From positions 1-60,817 of the forward strand of contig JALWJZ010000027.1 of NCBI GenBank assembly GCA_026996855.1: DNA of 60,817 bases, given 5' to 3'. A program made the position numbers and the translations under genes. The DNA is from Anaerolineales bacterium. GTDB lineage: Bacteria; Chloroflexota; Anaerolineae; Anaerolineales; DRMV01. Below are positions 9,085 through 17,527 of this stretch, in pieces (the stretch's first letter is position 1; the number at the start of each line of letters is the position of its first letter). The notes below the pieces were generated by a model. The model ran no database searches and was not told the DNA's origin. It saw nothing but the letters and a program-made list of their open reading frames with translations.

Positions 9085-9354
9085 ATGATGAAACTGGTTA
9101 TCGCGGTGCTGCAGGATACGGATTCCCACCGAGTGATGGAAGCCCTGGTGCAGGCCGGGTATCGAGTTACCCATGTGGCCACCACGGGGGGATTTCTGCG
9201 CCGGGGCTTGGATACGTTGATGATTGGCGTGGAAGAGGAACGGCTTTCCGATGTGCTGGACCTCATCCGGCGGCATGTGAAAAGCGAGGCCGACCCTTCC
9301 CTGCGTCGCGGCATGGTGTTCGTGTTGCCAGTGGAAGCATACGAACGGGTGTGA
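9085..9354 (+). CDS. darA: PII-like cyclic-di-AMP receptor protein (DarA/PstA family)
   Basis: An 89-residue protein, MMKLVIAVLQDTDSHRVM at the start, VATTGGFLRRG in the middle and FVLPVEAYERV at the end, which matches B. subtilis DarA (109 aa) over nearly its whole length. It is about 20 residues shorter because the loop before the last strand is reduced. The position equal to the conserved Asn of the TTGGFLxxGN motif is Leu here, so ligand affinity may differ. GAGGAGG at the end of the antiporter gene is its ribosome site and the gap is 5 bp, so the two are made together. It probably senses c-di-AMP and may form mixed trimers with the antiporter tail; the latter is inference. Confidence 0.88.
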   Translation: MMKLVIAVLQDTDSHRVMEALVQAGYRVTHVATTGGFLRRGLDTLMIGVEEERLSDVLDLIRRHVKSEADPSLRRGMVFVLPVEAYERV

Positions 9355-9420
9355 GAGCCTGTCACCTGGGATTGGTACAATGGTCCTTCCCCTTCATCCT
9401 TTGTTCCCAATGAGGTGCGC

Positions 9421-10191
9421 ATGACGAGGTCGTGGCCCTTCCCCCAAGACCTTATCGAGGCCCTGCACCGTGCCCGGCATGTGGCCGCGCTCACCGGTGC
9501 AGGCATTTCCGCGGAAAGCGGCATTCCCACCTTTCGCGATGCCCAGACGGGCTTGTGGGCCAAATACGACCCCATGGAACTGGCCACACCCCAGGCCCTG
9601 CGGCGCAATCCCGGTCTGGTGTGGTCCTGGTACGAATGGCGGCGCTCGTTGGTTCGCCAGGCCCAGCCCAACCCCGGCCATCGGGCTTTGGTGGAATTGG
9701 AAAAGCGGGTGCCCCGCTTCACCCTCATCACCCAAAATGTGGACGGCCTGCACCAGGCGGCCGGGTCGCATAACGTCATCGAACTGCACGGCAACATCTT
9801 GCGCACCCGGTGCGCGGATTGCGGTCGCCGTGTGGAGCAATGGGAGCCGCCGGCCGAAGGAGAAGCCCCCCGATGTTCCCATTGCGGCGGCGTGCTCCGT
9901 CCCGATGTGGTCTTCTTCGGGGAGCCCCTACCCCAGGAGGCCTGGCAGCGGGCGGTAGAGGCCGCGGAAGATTGCGACCTGATGCTGGTAGTGGGGACCT
10001 CCGCGGTGGTGGAACCGGCCGCGTCCCTGCCCCGCATCGTTTTCCACCGGGGGAAGGTGCTGGTGGAGGTCAACCCCCAGGAAACGCCCCTCTCGTCCTT
10101 GGCCCGTTACCGCCTGGCCGGACCGGCCGGGCAGGTGCTTCCCGCGTTGGTGCAGGCCCTGGACGCCCATCGTGCGCAAAAAGGAGCGTAG
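9421..10191 (+). CDS. cobB: NAD-dependent protein deacylase, sirtuin family
   Basis: A 256-residue Sir2 enzyme from the ATG at 9421; a GTG six bases upstream is in frame but GAGG fits the ATG better. The NAD motifs are GAGISAESGIPTFRD at residues 26-40 and TQNVDGLH near 101, with catalytic His in ELHGN. A zinc ribbon of two CxxC pairs lies between about 122 and 152. The Tyr-x-x-Arg pair in SWYEWRR corresponds to the acyl-pocket pair of SIRT5 and CobB, so removal of succinyl as well as acetyl groups from lysine is likely. A TACAAT box at 9376-9381 may be its -10 element. Confidence 0.92.
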   Translation: MTRSWPFPQDLIEALHRARHVAALTGAGISAESGIPTFRDAQTGLWAKYDPMELATPQALRRNPGLVWSWYEWRRSLVRQAQPNPGHRALVELEKRVPRFTLITQNVDGLHQAAGSHNVIELHGNILRTRCADCGRRVEQWEPPAEGEAPRCSHCGGVLRPDVVFFGEPLPQEAWQRAVEAAEDCDLMLVVGTSAVVEPAASLPRIVFHRGKVLVEVNPQETPLSSLARYRLAGPAGQVLPALVQALDAHRAQKGA

Positions 10192-10195
10192 GAGC

Positions 10196-11218
10196 ATGTC
10201 CCTTTCCCGTGCGACCCCGTCCTGGTCGGCCTTTTTGGCCGAGTTCCTGCAAAATTGGCCTTTGCTGGCAGGGCTGTTGCTCCTCGGCGCGGTAGTGGGT
10301 TATGCCGGAAGTCCTTGGCTGCCCCTGTACGCCCGGGCCGACGTGCCCCTGGACGTGCGCATTCCTTACACCGAGGTCCCTCGTCTTTCTCCCGAAATGA
10401 TGTACATTCAGACCGAGCGGGTGCGGGAGGTCCTGGAAGCCCCTCCGGTGTTGGAAGCCGTCCACGCCCGCCTGCCGGAAGAGGTACGGTCGTCCTTTGA
10501 AAAACCCGGGGACCTGGCCCGGGCCCTCAGCGTGGACTGGCGTCTGACCGAGCAATGGTACCTGGTGGCCCGGCATCGCAACCCGGAAACCGCGCGCCTT
10601 CTGGTGGAAGCCTGGGCCGAGGTGGTGCAGGAAAAGGCCCCGGAATGGGAAGCCGCCACCCAGGCCTATTTGCAGTGGAAACGTTCCCTCATGTTGCTGG
10701 AATGGGAGAAAATTCGCATAACCCGAAACCGAGCCGGTGCCCTGCGGGCGCGAGAATTCTTCCAGGACTGGCTGGAAAAGGCCCGGCAACTTCCCCCGGA
10801 CGAACCCGTGCCCGGGCCGGAGCGTCAGGAACTGCTCTTTTGGGCCGCCTTTGCCCAGGTGCTGCCCGATGTGGAAGCCCTGCCTCCCTTTCCCCCGTCC
10901 GAGGCATCTCGGGAGGTTTACATAGCCTGGGTGGAAAGCACGGCGCTGCCCGGCCTGGAAGTGGCTTTGCATACCTATGAGGTCGAAACCCGGGCCATTG
11001 CGGACCTTGTGGAAAAGGCCCAATCTCGGATGCGAGCGTACGAAAAGCACACCCTGGCCTTCTGGACGCCCGTGTATCTGGTAGTGGAAAGCCCCGCGCG
11101 AGTGCAGGGCCTTCCCCGCCCGGCCGGGGCCGCTCTGCTGGGAGCGGGTACCGGTTTGGCCCTGGGCCTGGTGGTGCTCCTGGCCCGTGCTACCTATGCA
11201 GGGAGACGGCAGGAATGA
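10196..11218 (+). CDS. Wzz-like polysaccharide chain-length / copolymerase protein
   Basis: A 340-residue protein with a membrane helix near each end (about 21-40 and 313-335) and a mostly helical charged region between them. This is the layout of Wzz-type polysaccharide copolymerases. The ending MSP-Pro-rich pre-helix element is seen as ESPARVQGLPRPAG. These proteins set the length of surface polysaccharide chains at the cytoplasmic membrane. The overlap with the next gene (ATGA at 11215-11218), which encodes an O-antigen ligase/polymerase-like protein, supports the role. The assignment rests on topology and context more than on strong motifs. Confidence 0.65.
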   Translation: MSLSRATPSWSAFLAEFLQNWPLLAGLLLLGAVVGYAGSPWLPLYARADVPLDVRIPYTEVPRLSPEMMYIQTERVREVLEAPPVLEAVHARLPEEVRSSFEKPGDLARALSVDWRLTEQWYLVARHRNPETARLLVEAWAEVVQEKAPEWEAATQAYLQWKRSLMLLEWEKIRITRNRAGALRAREFFQDWLEKARQLPPDEPVPGPERQELLFWAAFAQVLPDVEALPPFPPSEASREVYIAWVESTALPGLEVALHTYEVETRAIADLVEKAQSRMRAYEKHTLAFWTPVYLVVESPARVQGLPRPAGAALLGAGTGLALGLVVLLARATYAGRRQE

Positions 11219-12690
11219 AACCCATGTTCCAACTGGGGCATCTTCGCCGCCTTCGAGAGGCGCTGGTGGCCGCGCTTTGGGTGGTTTTTCTGCTGACCCT
11301 GCCCTTCGAGAGTTCGCCGCTGTTGCCGGACATCATCGGCGGGCGGGCGGTGGTGCGGCCTCTGGCCGTGCTTCCCATGATGGCTTTGTTCTTCCTGGAA
11401 GCCCTGCCGCGGGTGTGGAAGCGCCCCTGGCCCCGGGCTTTCCTCGCGTTGCTGGCCTTTTGGCTGGTGGCCCTGGTCGCGTCCGGCTGGGGCCTGGCCC
11501 TGGCCCCGGACCCGGAACAGGGGTTTTCGCCCTTCACCCGGGTGCTTCGCGGGCTCATGACCCTGTCCGTGGGTTCCGGTTTCTACCTGGTCACCTGGTT
11601 ACACCTGGCGGAGGAGCCGTCCCGTGGGCGCACCTCGCTGCGCTGGCTGTATGCCGCCCTGGTGCTGTCCCTGCTGTGGGGGTCCTTGCAGGTGATGTAC
11701 ATTTGGCGAAAGGACGTGGCCTTGTGGGAGACCCTGAACCACTGGCACCGGACGTGGGTGGGCACCCGGCCCTTGCAATATCGCCGAGTGGTGGGCGTAA
11801 CGTACGAACCCAGTTGGTTCGCGGTGCAGTCCCTCATTTTGTTCTTTCCCTGGTTGTTGGGTTCGGTCCTGACCGGGGTTTCGGCCTTTCCCTGGCGCAA
11901 GGGTTTCCTGCAGGTGGAGACGGGCCTCTTGGTCTGGCTGGTCGCGGTGCTGTTGTTCACCTTTTCCCGGGTGGGGTTGGCCGTGCTGTTCTTGTTGATG
12001 GGCCTGGCCTTGATGGTACGCCTTTGGGCCTGGGGGAAGGGCCCCTGGCGACGGCGTCTGGTTTGGGTGCTGGCCGCGGCAGGGGGCATGGCGGCCCTGG
12101 CTGGCGTGGCTTTTTGGGGTTTGTTGACGGGAAGCGATTACGTGGCCGAACACTTCACCAAGTTGTGGGAGCGGATGCAGCGCCGGGCCGACGAGGTTTC
12201 TCCGACTTTCGTACTGCGAATGATGGCGGGAAGCCGCTGGGGGGAGTGGCAGTACGGCTATCGAGTGTACTCGGAACACCCGGTGTTGGGGGTGGGCCTG
12301 GGGTTGCTGCCCTTTTACCTGGACGAAACCGTGCCTGCGGGCGAACTTTCCTACTGGTTCTACGAAAGCGTGATGCCCGGCGGCAGCGGAGAACCCATGA
12401 TGCACACCCGCCACCTGTACCTGCGTTTGCTGGCAGAAACGGGTTGGGTGGGAACGGCCCTGTTTCTGGCCTTTCAGTTGGGGGTGGTGGGGATGGCTCT
12501 GGCCCTGACCCGTCACCCCGACCCCGAACTGCGCGCCTGGGGCTGGTGCGGGTTGCTGGCCATGGCCGCGGTGTTCCTGCTGAGCATCGCCTTCGATTCC
12601 TTCTCTTTGCCCCATCACTGGGTGGTGTACGGGTGGGTTTCCGGTCTGTACATGGCCGCGAAACGGTCGGGGCATTCGGCCTTCACGTAG
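11215..12690 (+). CDS. O-antigen ligase / Wzy-like polymerase
   Basis: A 491-residue protein with about ten to twelve membrane segments and one long external loop (about residues 315-400). The loop is followed by MMHTRHLYLRLLAETGWVG, the His-x-x-Tyr-like segment near the last helices that is typical of the O-antigen ligase / Wzy (Wzy_C) superfamily. RVVGVTYEPSWFA resembles the conserved mid-protein motif of these polymerases. The enzyme either joins repeat units or attaches a glycan to a carrier at the outer face of the membrane. Translation is coupled to the Wzz-like gene by ATGA. Confidence 0.8.
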   Translation: MKPMFQLGHLRRLREALVAALWVVFLLTLPFESSPLLPDIIGGRAVVRPLAVLPMMALFFLEALPRVWKRPWPRAFLALLAFWLVALVASGWGLALAPDPEQGFSPFTRVLRGLMTLSVGSGFYLVTWLHLAEEPSRGRTSLRWLYAALVLSLLWGSLQVMYIWRKDVALWETLNHWHRTWVGTRPLQYRRVVGVTYEPSWFAVQSLILFFPWLLGSVLTGVSAFPWRKGFLQVETGLLVWLVAVLLFTFSRVGLAVLFLLMGLALMVRLWAWGKGPWRRRLVWVLAAAGGMAALAGVAFWGLLTGSDYVAEHFTKLWERMQRRADEVSPTFVLRMMAGSRWGEWQYGYRVYSEHPVLGVGLGLLPFYLDETVPAGELSYWFYESVMPGGSGEPMMHTRHLYLRLLAETGWVGTALFLAFQLGVVGMALALTRHPDPELRAWGWCGLLAMAAVFLLSIAFDSFSLPHHWVVYGWVSGLYMAAKRSGHSAFT

Positions 12691-12846
12691 GCCTTTTCCG
12701 TCCGGTGGGGATATCCCTTCGCTGGGAGATGTTTTTTGGCGGGATATGGCCCATGGCTCATGCCGCTGGCGTGGCTTTGGACCGCCATCGGGGGATGGCG
12801 CGCCCCTCAAAACGGGAAAAACCCCCTCTCAGCCCCTCTCCTTGGG

Positions 12847-12852
12847 TATAAT
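12847..12852 (+). promoter_or_regulatory. Candidate -10 box for hisS
   Basis: TATAAT 31 bp before the hisS ATG, in a 193-bp gap that holds no other gene. No clear -35 hexamer precedes it. Confidence 0.35.
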
Positions 12853-12883
12853 TCCCTGGACTCTGTTTCCAGGATGGGGAACC

Positions 12884-14179
12884 ATGGCTCAACGCATTCG
12901 ACCCGTCAAAGGCACGCGCGATTTCTATCCCGAAGATATGGCCCTGCGCCAGTGGCTGTATCGCCACATGCGCGCGGTCTCGGAACAATTCGGCTACCAG
13001 GAATACGATGGCCCTTTTTTGGAGCCAATCGAACTGTACGCGGCCAAGTCCGGTGAGGAATTGGTGAAGGAGCAGGCCTTTGTGTTCCCGGATCGCAGCG
13101 GCGACCTCATCACCCTGCGTCCGGAACTGACGCCCACCCTGGCCCGGATGGTGGCCCAGAGGCAGAAGCAGTTGTACTTCCCTTTGCGTTGGTGGTCCTT
13201 CGGCCCCTTCTGGCGGTATGAGCGCCCGCAGCGGGGCCGGGGCCGGGAGTTCTTCCAGTGGAACGTGGACCTGTTGGGGGTGAACCGGCCCGAAGCCGAT
13301 GCAGAACTGGTCGCGGTGGGGGCCACCTTCTTCCGCCGGGTGAACCTGACCCCCCAGGAGGTGCGCATTTACGTGAACAGCCGGCGCTTGATGGACCAGG
13401 CCCTGGACCGCATCGGGGTGCCCGCGGGGATGCGGCCCGCGGTGTTTCGCCTCATCGACCGTTTGGACAAGATTTCGCCGGAAACCTGGGAGGCCCAGGC
13501 GCTGGACATGGGCCTGAGCCAGGAACAGGTGAAGGATTTGAAGGCTTTGCTGGAACAACGGGATTTGTGGAAGCAATCGGAGGAGTTGCGCCGTTTCTTC
13601 CGCGCGGTGGAAGCCCTGGGAGTGGCCGAGTACGTGGCCTACCATCCGGCCATCATTCGGGGGTTGGATTACTACACCGGCATCGTGTTCGAGGCCCGGG
13701 ATGCCCAGGGTCAGTTCCGGGCCATTTTGGGCGGCGGTCGCTACGACAACCTGGTGGCCGACGTGGGCGGCGACCCCATCCCCGGGGTGGGTTTCGCCAT
13801 GGGCGACATGGTCATCACCCTGGTGCTGGAGCACTACGGCAAACGACCCCAACTGGACCTGGCCCCGGCCCCCATCCTGGTCACCGTGTTCGACGAGGAG
13901 CACCTGTTGCCCTCGTACCGCCTGGCTCGCGACTTGCGGGAGGCGGGCTTTCGGGTGGTGGTCTACCCCGAACCCGTGCGCCTGTCCAAGCAGTTCAAGT
14001 ACGCCAACCGGGTGGGGGTGCAGGTGGTGGTGGTGCTGGGGCCGGACGAAGCCGCCCAGGGTACCCTTACTTTGAAGCACATGGGCACGGGCGAACAGGT
14101 CACCCTGCCCCGGAAGGAGGCTTTTGCCCGCCTGCGGGCCTGGCTGGGCGAGTCGTCCGGACCTTCCCCCCAGGAATGA
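12884..14179 (+). CDS. hisS: Histidine--tRNA ligase
   Basis: A 431-residue class II aminoacyl-tRNA synthetase from the ATG at 12884. It begins IRPVKGTRDFYPEDM, the family N-terminus. Motif 2 is FWRYERPQRGRGREFFQWNVD. The histidine-specific segments GLDYYTGIVFE, GGGRYDNLV and GVGFAMG follow, then the C-terminal anticodon-binding domain (PILVTVFDEE to the end). Length and motif order are normal. It charges tRNA-His in the cytoplasm. The next gene, a Wzt-like ATPase, starts 6 bp after its stop, so the two may share a transcript although they serve unrelated processes. Confidence 0.96.
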   Translation: MAQRIRPVKGTRDFYPEDMALRQWLYRHMRAVSEQFGYQEYDGPFLEPIELYAAKSGEELVKEQAFVFPDRSGDLITLRPELTPTLARMVAQRQKQLYFPLRWWSFGPFWRYERPQRGRGREFFQWNVDLLGVNRPEADAELVAVGATFFRRVNLTPQEVRIYVNSRRLMDQALDRIGVPAGMRPAVFRLIDRLDKISPETWEAQALDMGLSQEQVKDLKALLEQRDLWKQSEELRRFFRAVEALGVAEYVAYHPAIIRGLDYYTGIVFEARDAQGQFRAILGGGRYDNLVADVGGDPIPGVGFAMGDMVITLVLEHYGKRPQLDLAPAPILVTVFDEEHLLPSYRLARDLREAGFRVVVYPEPVRLSKQFKYANRVGVQVVVVLGPDEAAQGTLTLKHMGTGEQVTLPRKEAFARLRAWLGESSGPSPQE

Positions 14180-14185
14180 GCGACA

Positions 14186-15439
14186 ATGGCGCCATCCGTA
14201 CGCGTGGTTCATCTGGGAAAGCAGTACCGCATCGGTCAGACTCGGGGCAAGGTGGAATACCGCACCTTGCGGGATTTGCTGGTTTCCGGGTTCCGACGGA
14301 CGCCCCAGACCACCATTTGGGCCCTGCAGGACGTATCCTTTGAAATTCCCCAGGGGCAGGTGGTGGGCATCATCGGGCACAACGGCGCGGGCAAGTCCAC
14401 CTTGTTGAAAATCCTGGCTCGGGTGACCCGTCCCACTCGAGGGTATGCGGAATTGTACGGCCGGGTGGGTTCCCTGCTGGAAGTGGGCACCGGTTTTCAC
14501 CCGGAACTCACCGGGCGGGAGAACATTTACCTCAACGGTGCCATCCTGGGTATGAGCAAAAAGGAAATCGACCGGAAGTTCGACGAAATCGTGGCTTTTG
14601 CCGAGGTGGAAAAATTCATCGATACGCCGGTGAAGTTCTACTCCAGCGGCATGTATCTGCGCCTGGCCTTTGCCGTAGCCGCGCACCTGGAGCCGGAAAT
14701 TTTGTTGGTGGACGAAGTACTGGCCGTGGGAGATGCCGCGTTTCAGCGCAAGTGTTTGGGCAAGATGGGAGACGTGGCCCGGGAGGGCCGCACCGTGCTT
14801 TTTGTGAGCCACAACATGTCGGCCATCTTGCACCTTACCCAGCGCACGTTGGTGCTCCAAAAGGGCCGGGTGGTGTTCGACGGCCCTTCGGCCGACGCGG
14901 TGGATTTTTACCTGGCTTCGGGTTTTCGCCGCGCGGGGGAGCGCCTTTGGGCGGAGGAAGACCTGCCCGTAGATACCGGCCCCTTCCGTCCCCTGGCCCT
15001 GCGGGTGAAGGATGCCCAGGGCCGGGTGACGGACACGGTGCGAGCCGATGCCGATTTCGTCGTGGAGTGGGAGTACGCGCTGGAAGCGCCCATACGCGGG
15101 CTGCGGGTGGGTATTTATCTGCTGACCACTCGCGGGGAGTACGTGTTCACTTCCTTCGACACCGACGACCTGGACCTGTACCGCCGCTGGGAGGAGCGTC
15201 CACCGGGGCGGTATGTGAGCCGGTGTCGGATTCCGGGGCCTTGGCTCAACGAGGGGCGGTACATTTTGTCGGTGAACGCCAGTGTTTACGGAGTGCGCCG
15301 GTATTTTCACGAGGAGAACGCGCTTTCCTTCCGGGTGGACCCCACGGGAGCGGTGGGCACCCAGTGGCCGGAGCGGCGGTTGGGGGTGCTGCGGCCCAAG
15401 TTGCCCTGGGAGATTGAGCGGGTGGCGGGGGAAAATTGA
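14186..15439 (+). CDS. Wzt-like polysaccharide ABC transporter, ATP-binding subunit
   Basis: A 417-residue ABC ATPase. Walker A is GHNGAGKST near residue 66. The signature region is FYSSGMYLRLAFAVAA, and Walker B is ILLVDEVLAVGD. The YSSGMYxRL form is characteristic of polysaccharide and teichoic acid exporters (Wzt, TagH). Residues ~255-417 form an extra C-terminal domain as in Wzt, which binds the finished glycan end. The partner permease is not adjacent; a Wzm-like gene is at 50809-51753. Two short genes upstream and downstream do not complete an operon. Confidence 0.88.
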   Translation: MAPSVRVVHLGKQYRIGQTRGKVEYRTLRDLLVSGFRRTPQTTIWALQDVSFEIPQGQVVGIIGHNGAGKSTLLKILARVTRPTRGYAELYGRVGSLLEVGTGFHPELTGRENIYLNGAILGMSKKEIDRKFDEIVAFAEVEKFIDTPVKFYSSGMYLRLAFAVAAHLEPEILLVDEVLAVGDAAFQRKCLGKMGDVAREGRTVLFVSHNMSAILHLTQRTLVLQKGRVVFDGPSADAVDFYLASGFRRAGERLWAEEDLPVDTGPFRPLALRVKDAQGRVTDTVRADADFVVEWEYALEAPIRGLRVGIYLLTTRGEYVFTSFDTDDLDLYRRWEERPPGRYVSRCRIPGPWLNEGRYILSVNASVYGVRRYFHEENALSFRVDPTGAVGTQWPERRLGVLRPKLPWEIERVAGEN

Positions 15440-15483
15440 AAAGGTGCTGCCTCTTTGTGGTCGAAGCGTGGGTCCGGCCCGCG

Positions 15484-17475
15484 TCAGGAGGCAAGGTTCA
15501 CGGTCGGCGATTTCGTCGCCCTTTTTTGGTGCGCATCCTGGAGCAGGAAGACCACGAGCCGCTCGGGGCCGTGGACGCCCAGGGTGAGGGTCATTTCGAT
15601 GTCCGCGGTGCGGGAAGGGCCGGTCACCAGCACCGCGGCCGGGCCTTGGGTCAGGCGGGGATCGGTGAGGGCGTCTTCCAGGCGGGGGACGATTTGGGAG
15701 GCTCGAACCACGGCCAGGTGAATCGGCGGCCACAGGGACGCGCCCAGGGGGCGGCCCGGGCCGGAGGGTAGAAGTAGGGAACCGGTCTCCGCGATGGCCC
15801 GGAGCACGCCGGTAAGCCCGGCCTGGGCCTGATGGGATGAAGTGAAGCGCAGGCCCAGGCGTTGCAGGGCCTCGACCAGGCCCGCAGGCAGGTGCTCGGC
15901 TTCCCAGGCCCATAGGGTTTGGATGTGGTTTTCCCGGCACCAGGCGGCGATGGCCTGGGCCAGTCGGTCCGGGGCTATCGTGTGGGTTTCCGTGTCCACG
16001 CGTCGTGCCTGGTGGAGGAAGCGGGGGATGGGGTCTTGGGGCGGTGTCGCGTCCGGGGAAGGAGAGGCGGTTTGAGACGCGGCAGCGCGTGCCGGTCCTT
16101 CCCCCTGAAGAGAAACCGGAGCCGGACGGGGACGGCGCAATCGGTAGGCCGCGCCCCGAAGCAGGGGCATGGGTAGGGGGATGGGCAGGCGAGGGAGCCA
16201 CCGTTGCAACAGGCCCTGGGCCAGGCGGAAGAGGCGAGGGTGGGGGATGAGCCGGCCGTAGGCCCGCAGGCCCAGCCGCAACCACCAGGGCAGGCCGGGC
16301 AGAGGGCGGGAGGGTTCGCGGCCGCGGCGCACGTCCAGGATGCGTTGGGGCAGGGGGATGGCCACGGGGCACACCTCGGCGCACGCACCGCACAGGGTGC
16401 ACAGGTAGGCCAGGTTTCTGAAGCGAGGGCCGAAGAGGCCGGGGGAAAGCACCGCGCCCATGGGGCCGGGGTAGGGGGTGAAGGCGTTGCCCTGGCCCCG
16501 GTAGCCGTGGCCGCCGATGTGGGCGAACACGGGACAGGCGTTGAGGCACGCGCCGCAGCGAATGCAGCGCAGGATGTCGTCCAGGGGCGTGTGGGCCAGG
16601 GCACGGCGGCCGTTGTCCACCAGGACGAGGTGGCGCTGTTGGGGACCGTCGGGGTCGTGGGGGCCGCGCGGGCCGTGGAGCAGGCTGACGTAAGCAGTGA
16701 GCACCTGGCCGGTGGCCGCGCGGGGCAGCAGGCGCAGCATCCAGGCCAGGTCGGCCATGGTGGGTACCAGCCGCTCCAGGCCCATGACGGCTACGTGGAG
16801 CCGGGGCGCGGTGGTGACCATGCGGCCGTTGCCTTCGTTGGTGACCAGTACCAGGGTGCCGGTTTCGGCCACGCCGAAGTTGACCCCGGAGATGCCCATG
16901 TCGGCCTGAAGGAATTTGTTGCGCAGGTAGGCCCGCACCGCGCGGGTCATCTGGGCCACGTCTTCGGTGTAGGGGATGCCCAGGTGTTTTTGGAGCAGGC
17001 GGCCCACTTCTTGACGGCGGAGATGAACCGCGGGGGTGATGATGTGGGCGGGCTTTTCCCGCCGCAACTGGACGATGAATTCGCCCAGGTCGGTTTCCAC
17101 CACTTCGATGCCCGCTGTTTCCAGGGCCTCGTTGAGGCCGATTTCTTCAGTGAGCATGGATTTGGACTTGACCGCCAGGCGGACGCGGTGCTCCCGGGCC
17201 AGGTGGAGGAGGATTTCCTGGGCCTGGTGGGCGTCGCGCGCGTGGTGCACCACGACGCCGCGGCTTTGCACCTGGCGGAGGAATCGTTTCAGGTAGGCAT
17301 CCCAGTTTTCCAGCACCCGGCGGCGGATGGCCGCGGCCCGTTCCCGGGCTTCTTCCCAGGGGAGGGGCAGAGTGCGCATGGCCCGGTCCCACGCGGCTTT
17401 GCGACGCCGCGCGTTGGCCTGCAAGGCTTCTTGCAGGGCGGGGTCGTGGAGCAGGGTGTCCAGGTGGGGAAACAT
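15484..17475 (-). CDS. LutB-LutC fusion, LUD-domain iron-sulfur protein
   Basis: A 663-residue protein from the ATG at 17475 (GCGAGGG upstream; a TTG 33 bp earlier is also in frame). Residues ~60-300 form a LUD domain (AVKSKSMLTEEIGLNEAL, then GVAETGTLVLVTNEGNGR). Two [4Fe-4S] motifs follow, CIRCGACLNACPVF and CTLCGACAEVCPV, as in LutB. After a Pro/Ala-rich linker, residues ~510-663 hold a second LUD domain like LutC (GVLRAIAETGSLLL). LutABC oxidises L-lactate to pyruvate in bacteria; here B and C are one chain and LutA is absent from the window, so the substrate is uncertain. Confidence 0.85.
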   Translation of the reverse strand: MFPHLDTLLHDPALQEALQANARRRKAAWDRAMRTLPLPWEEARERAAAIRRRVLENWDAYLKRFLRQVQSRGVVVHHARDAHQAQEILLHLAREHRVRLAVKSKSMLTEEIGLNEALETAGIEVVETDLGEFIVQLRREKPAHIITPAVHLRRQEVGRLLQKHLGIPYTEDVAQMTRAVRAYLRNKFLQADMGISGVNFGVAETGTLVLVTNEGNGRMVTTAPRLHVAVMGLERLVPTMADLAWMLRLLPRAATGQVLTAYVSLLHGPRGPHDPDGPQQRHLVLVDNGRRALAHTPLDDILRCIRCGACLNACPVFAHIGGHGYRGQGNAFTPYPGPMGAVLSPGLFGPRFRNLAYLCTLCGACAEVCPVAIPLPQRILDVRRGREPSRPLPGLPWWLRLGLRAYGRLIPHPRLFRLAQGLLQRWLPRLPIPLPMPLLRGAAYRLRRPRPAPVSLQGEGPARAAASQTASPSPDATPPQDPIPRFLHQARRVDTETHTIAPDRLAQAIAAWCRENHIQTLWAWEAEHLPAGLVEALQRLGLRFTSSHQAQAGLTGVLRAIAETGSLLLPSGPGRPLGASLWPPIHLAVVRASQIVPRLEDALTDPRLTQGPAAVLVTGPSRTADIEMTLTLGVHGPERLVVFLLQDAHQKRATKSPTVNLAS

Positions 17476-17527
17476 GGATGACCCTCGCAGGAGGTCAAGA
17501 GAACCCAAAGGGTGTGGGCGCTTCGGT

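Noticed and set aside
12758-16549. A 1263-codon open frame on the minus strand
   Set aside because: It lies antisense to hisS and the Wzt-like gene and runs into the LutB-LutC gene in another frame. Its composition (His/Pro/Arg/Gly-rich) is that of a mirror frame of GC-rich genes.
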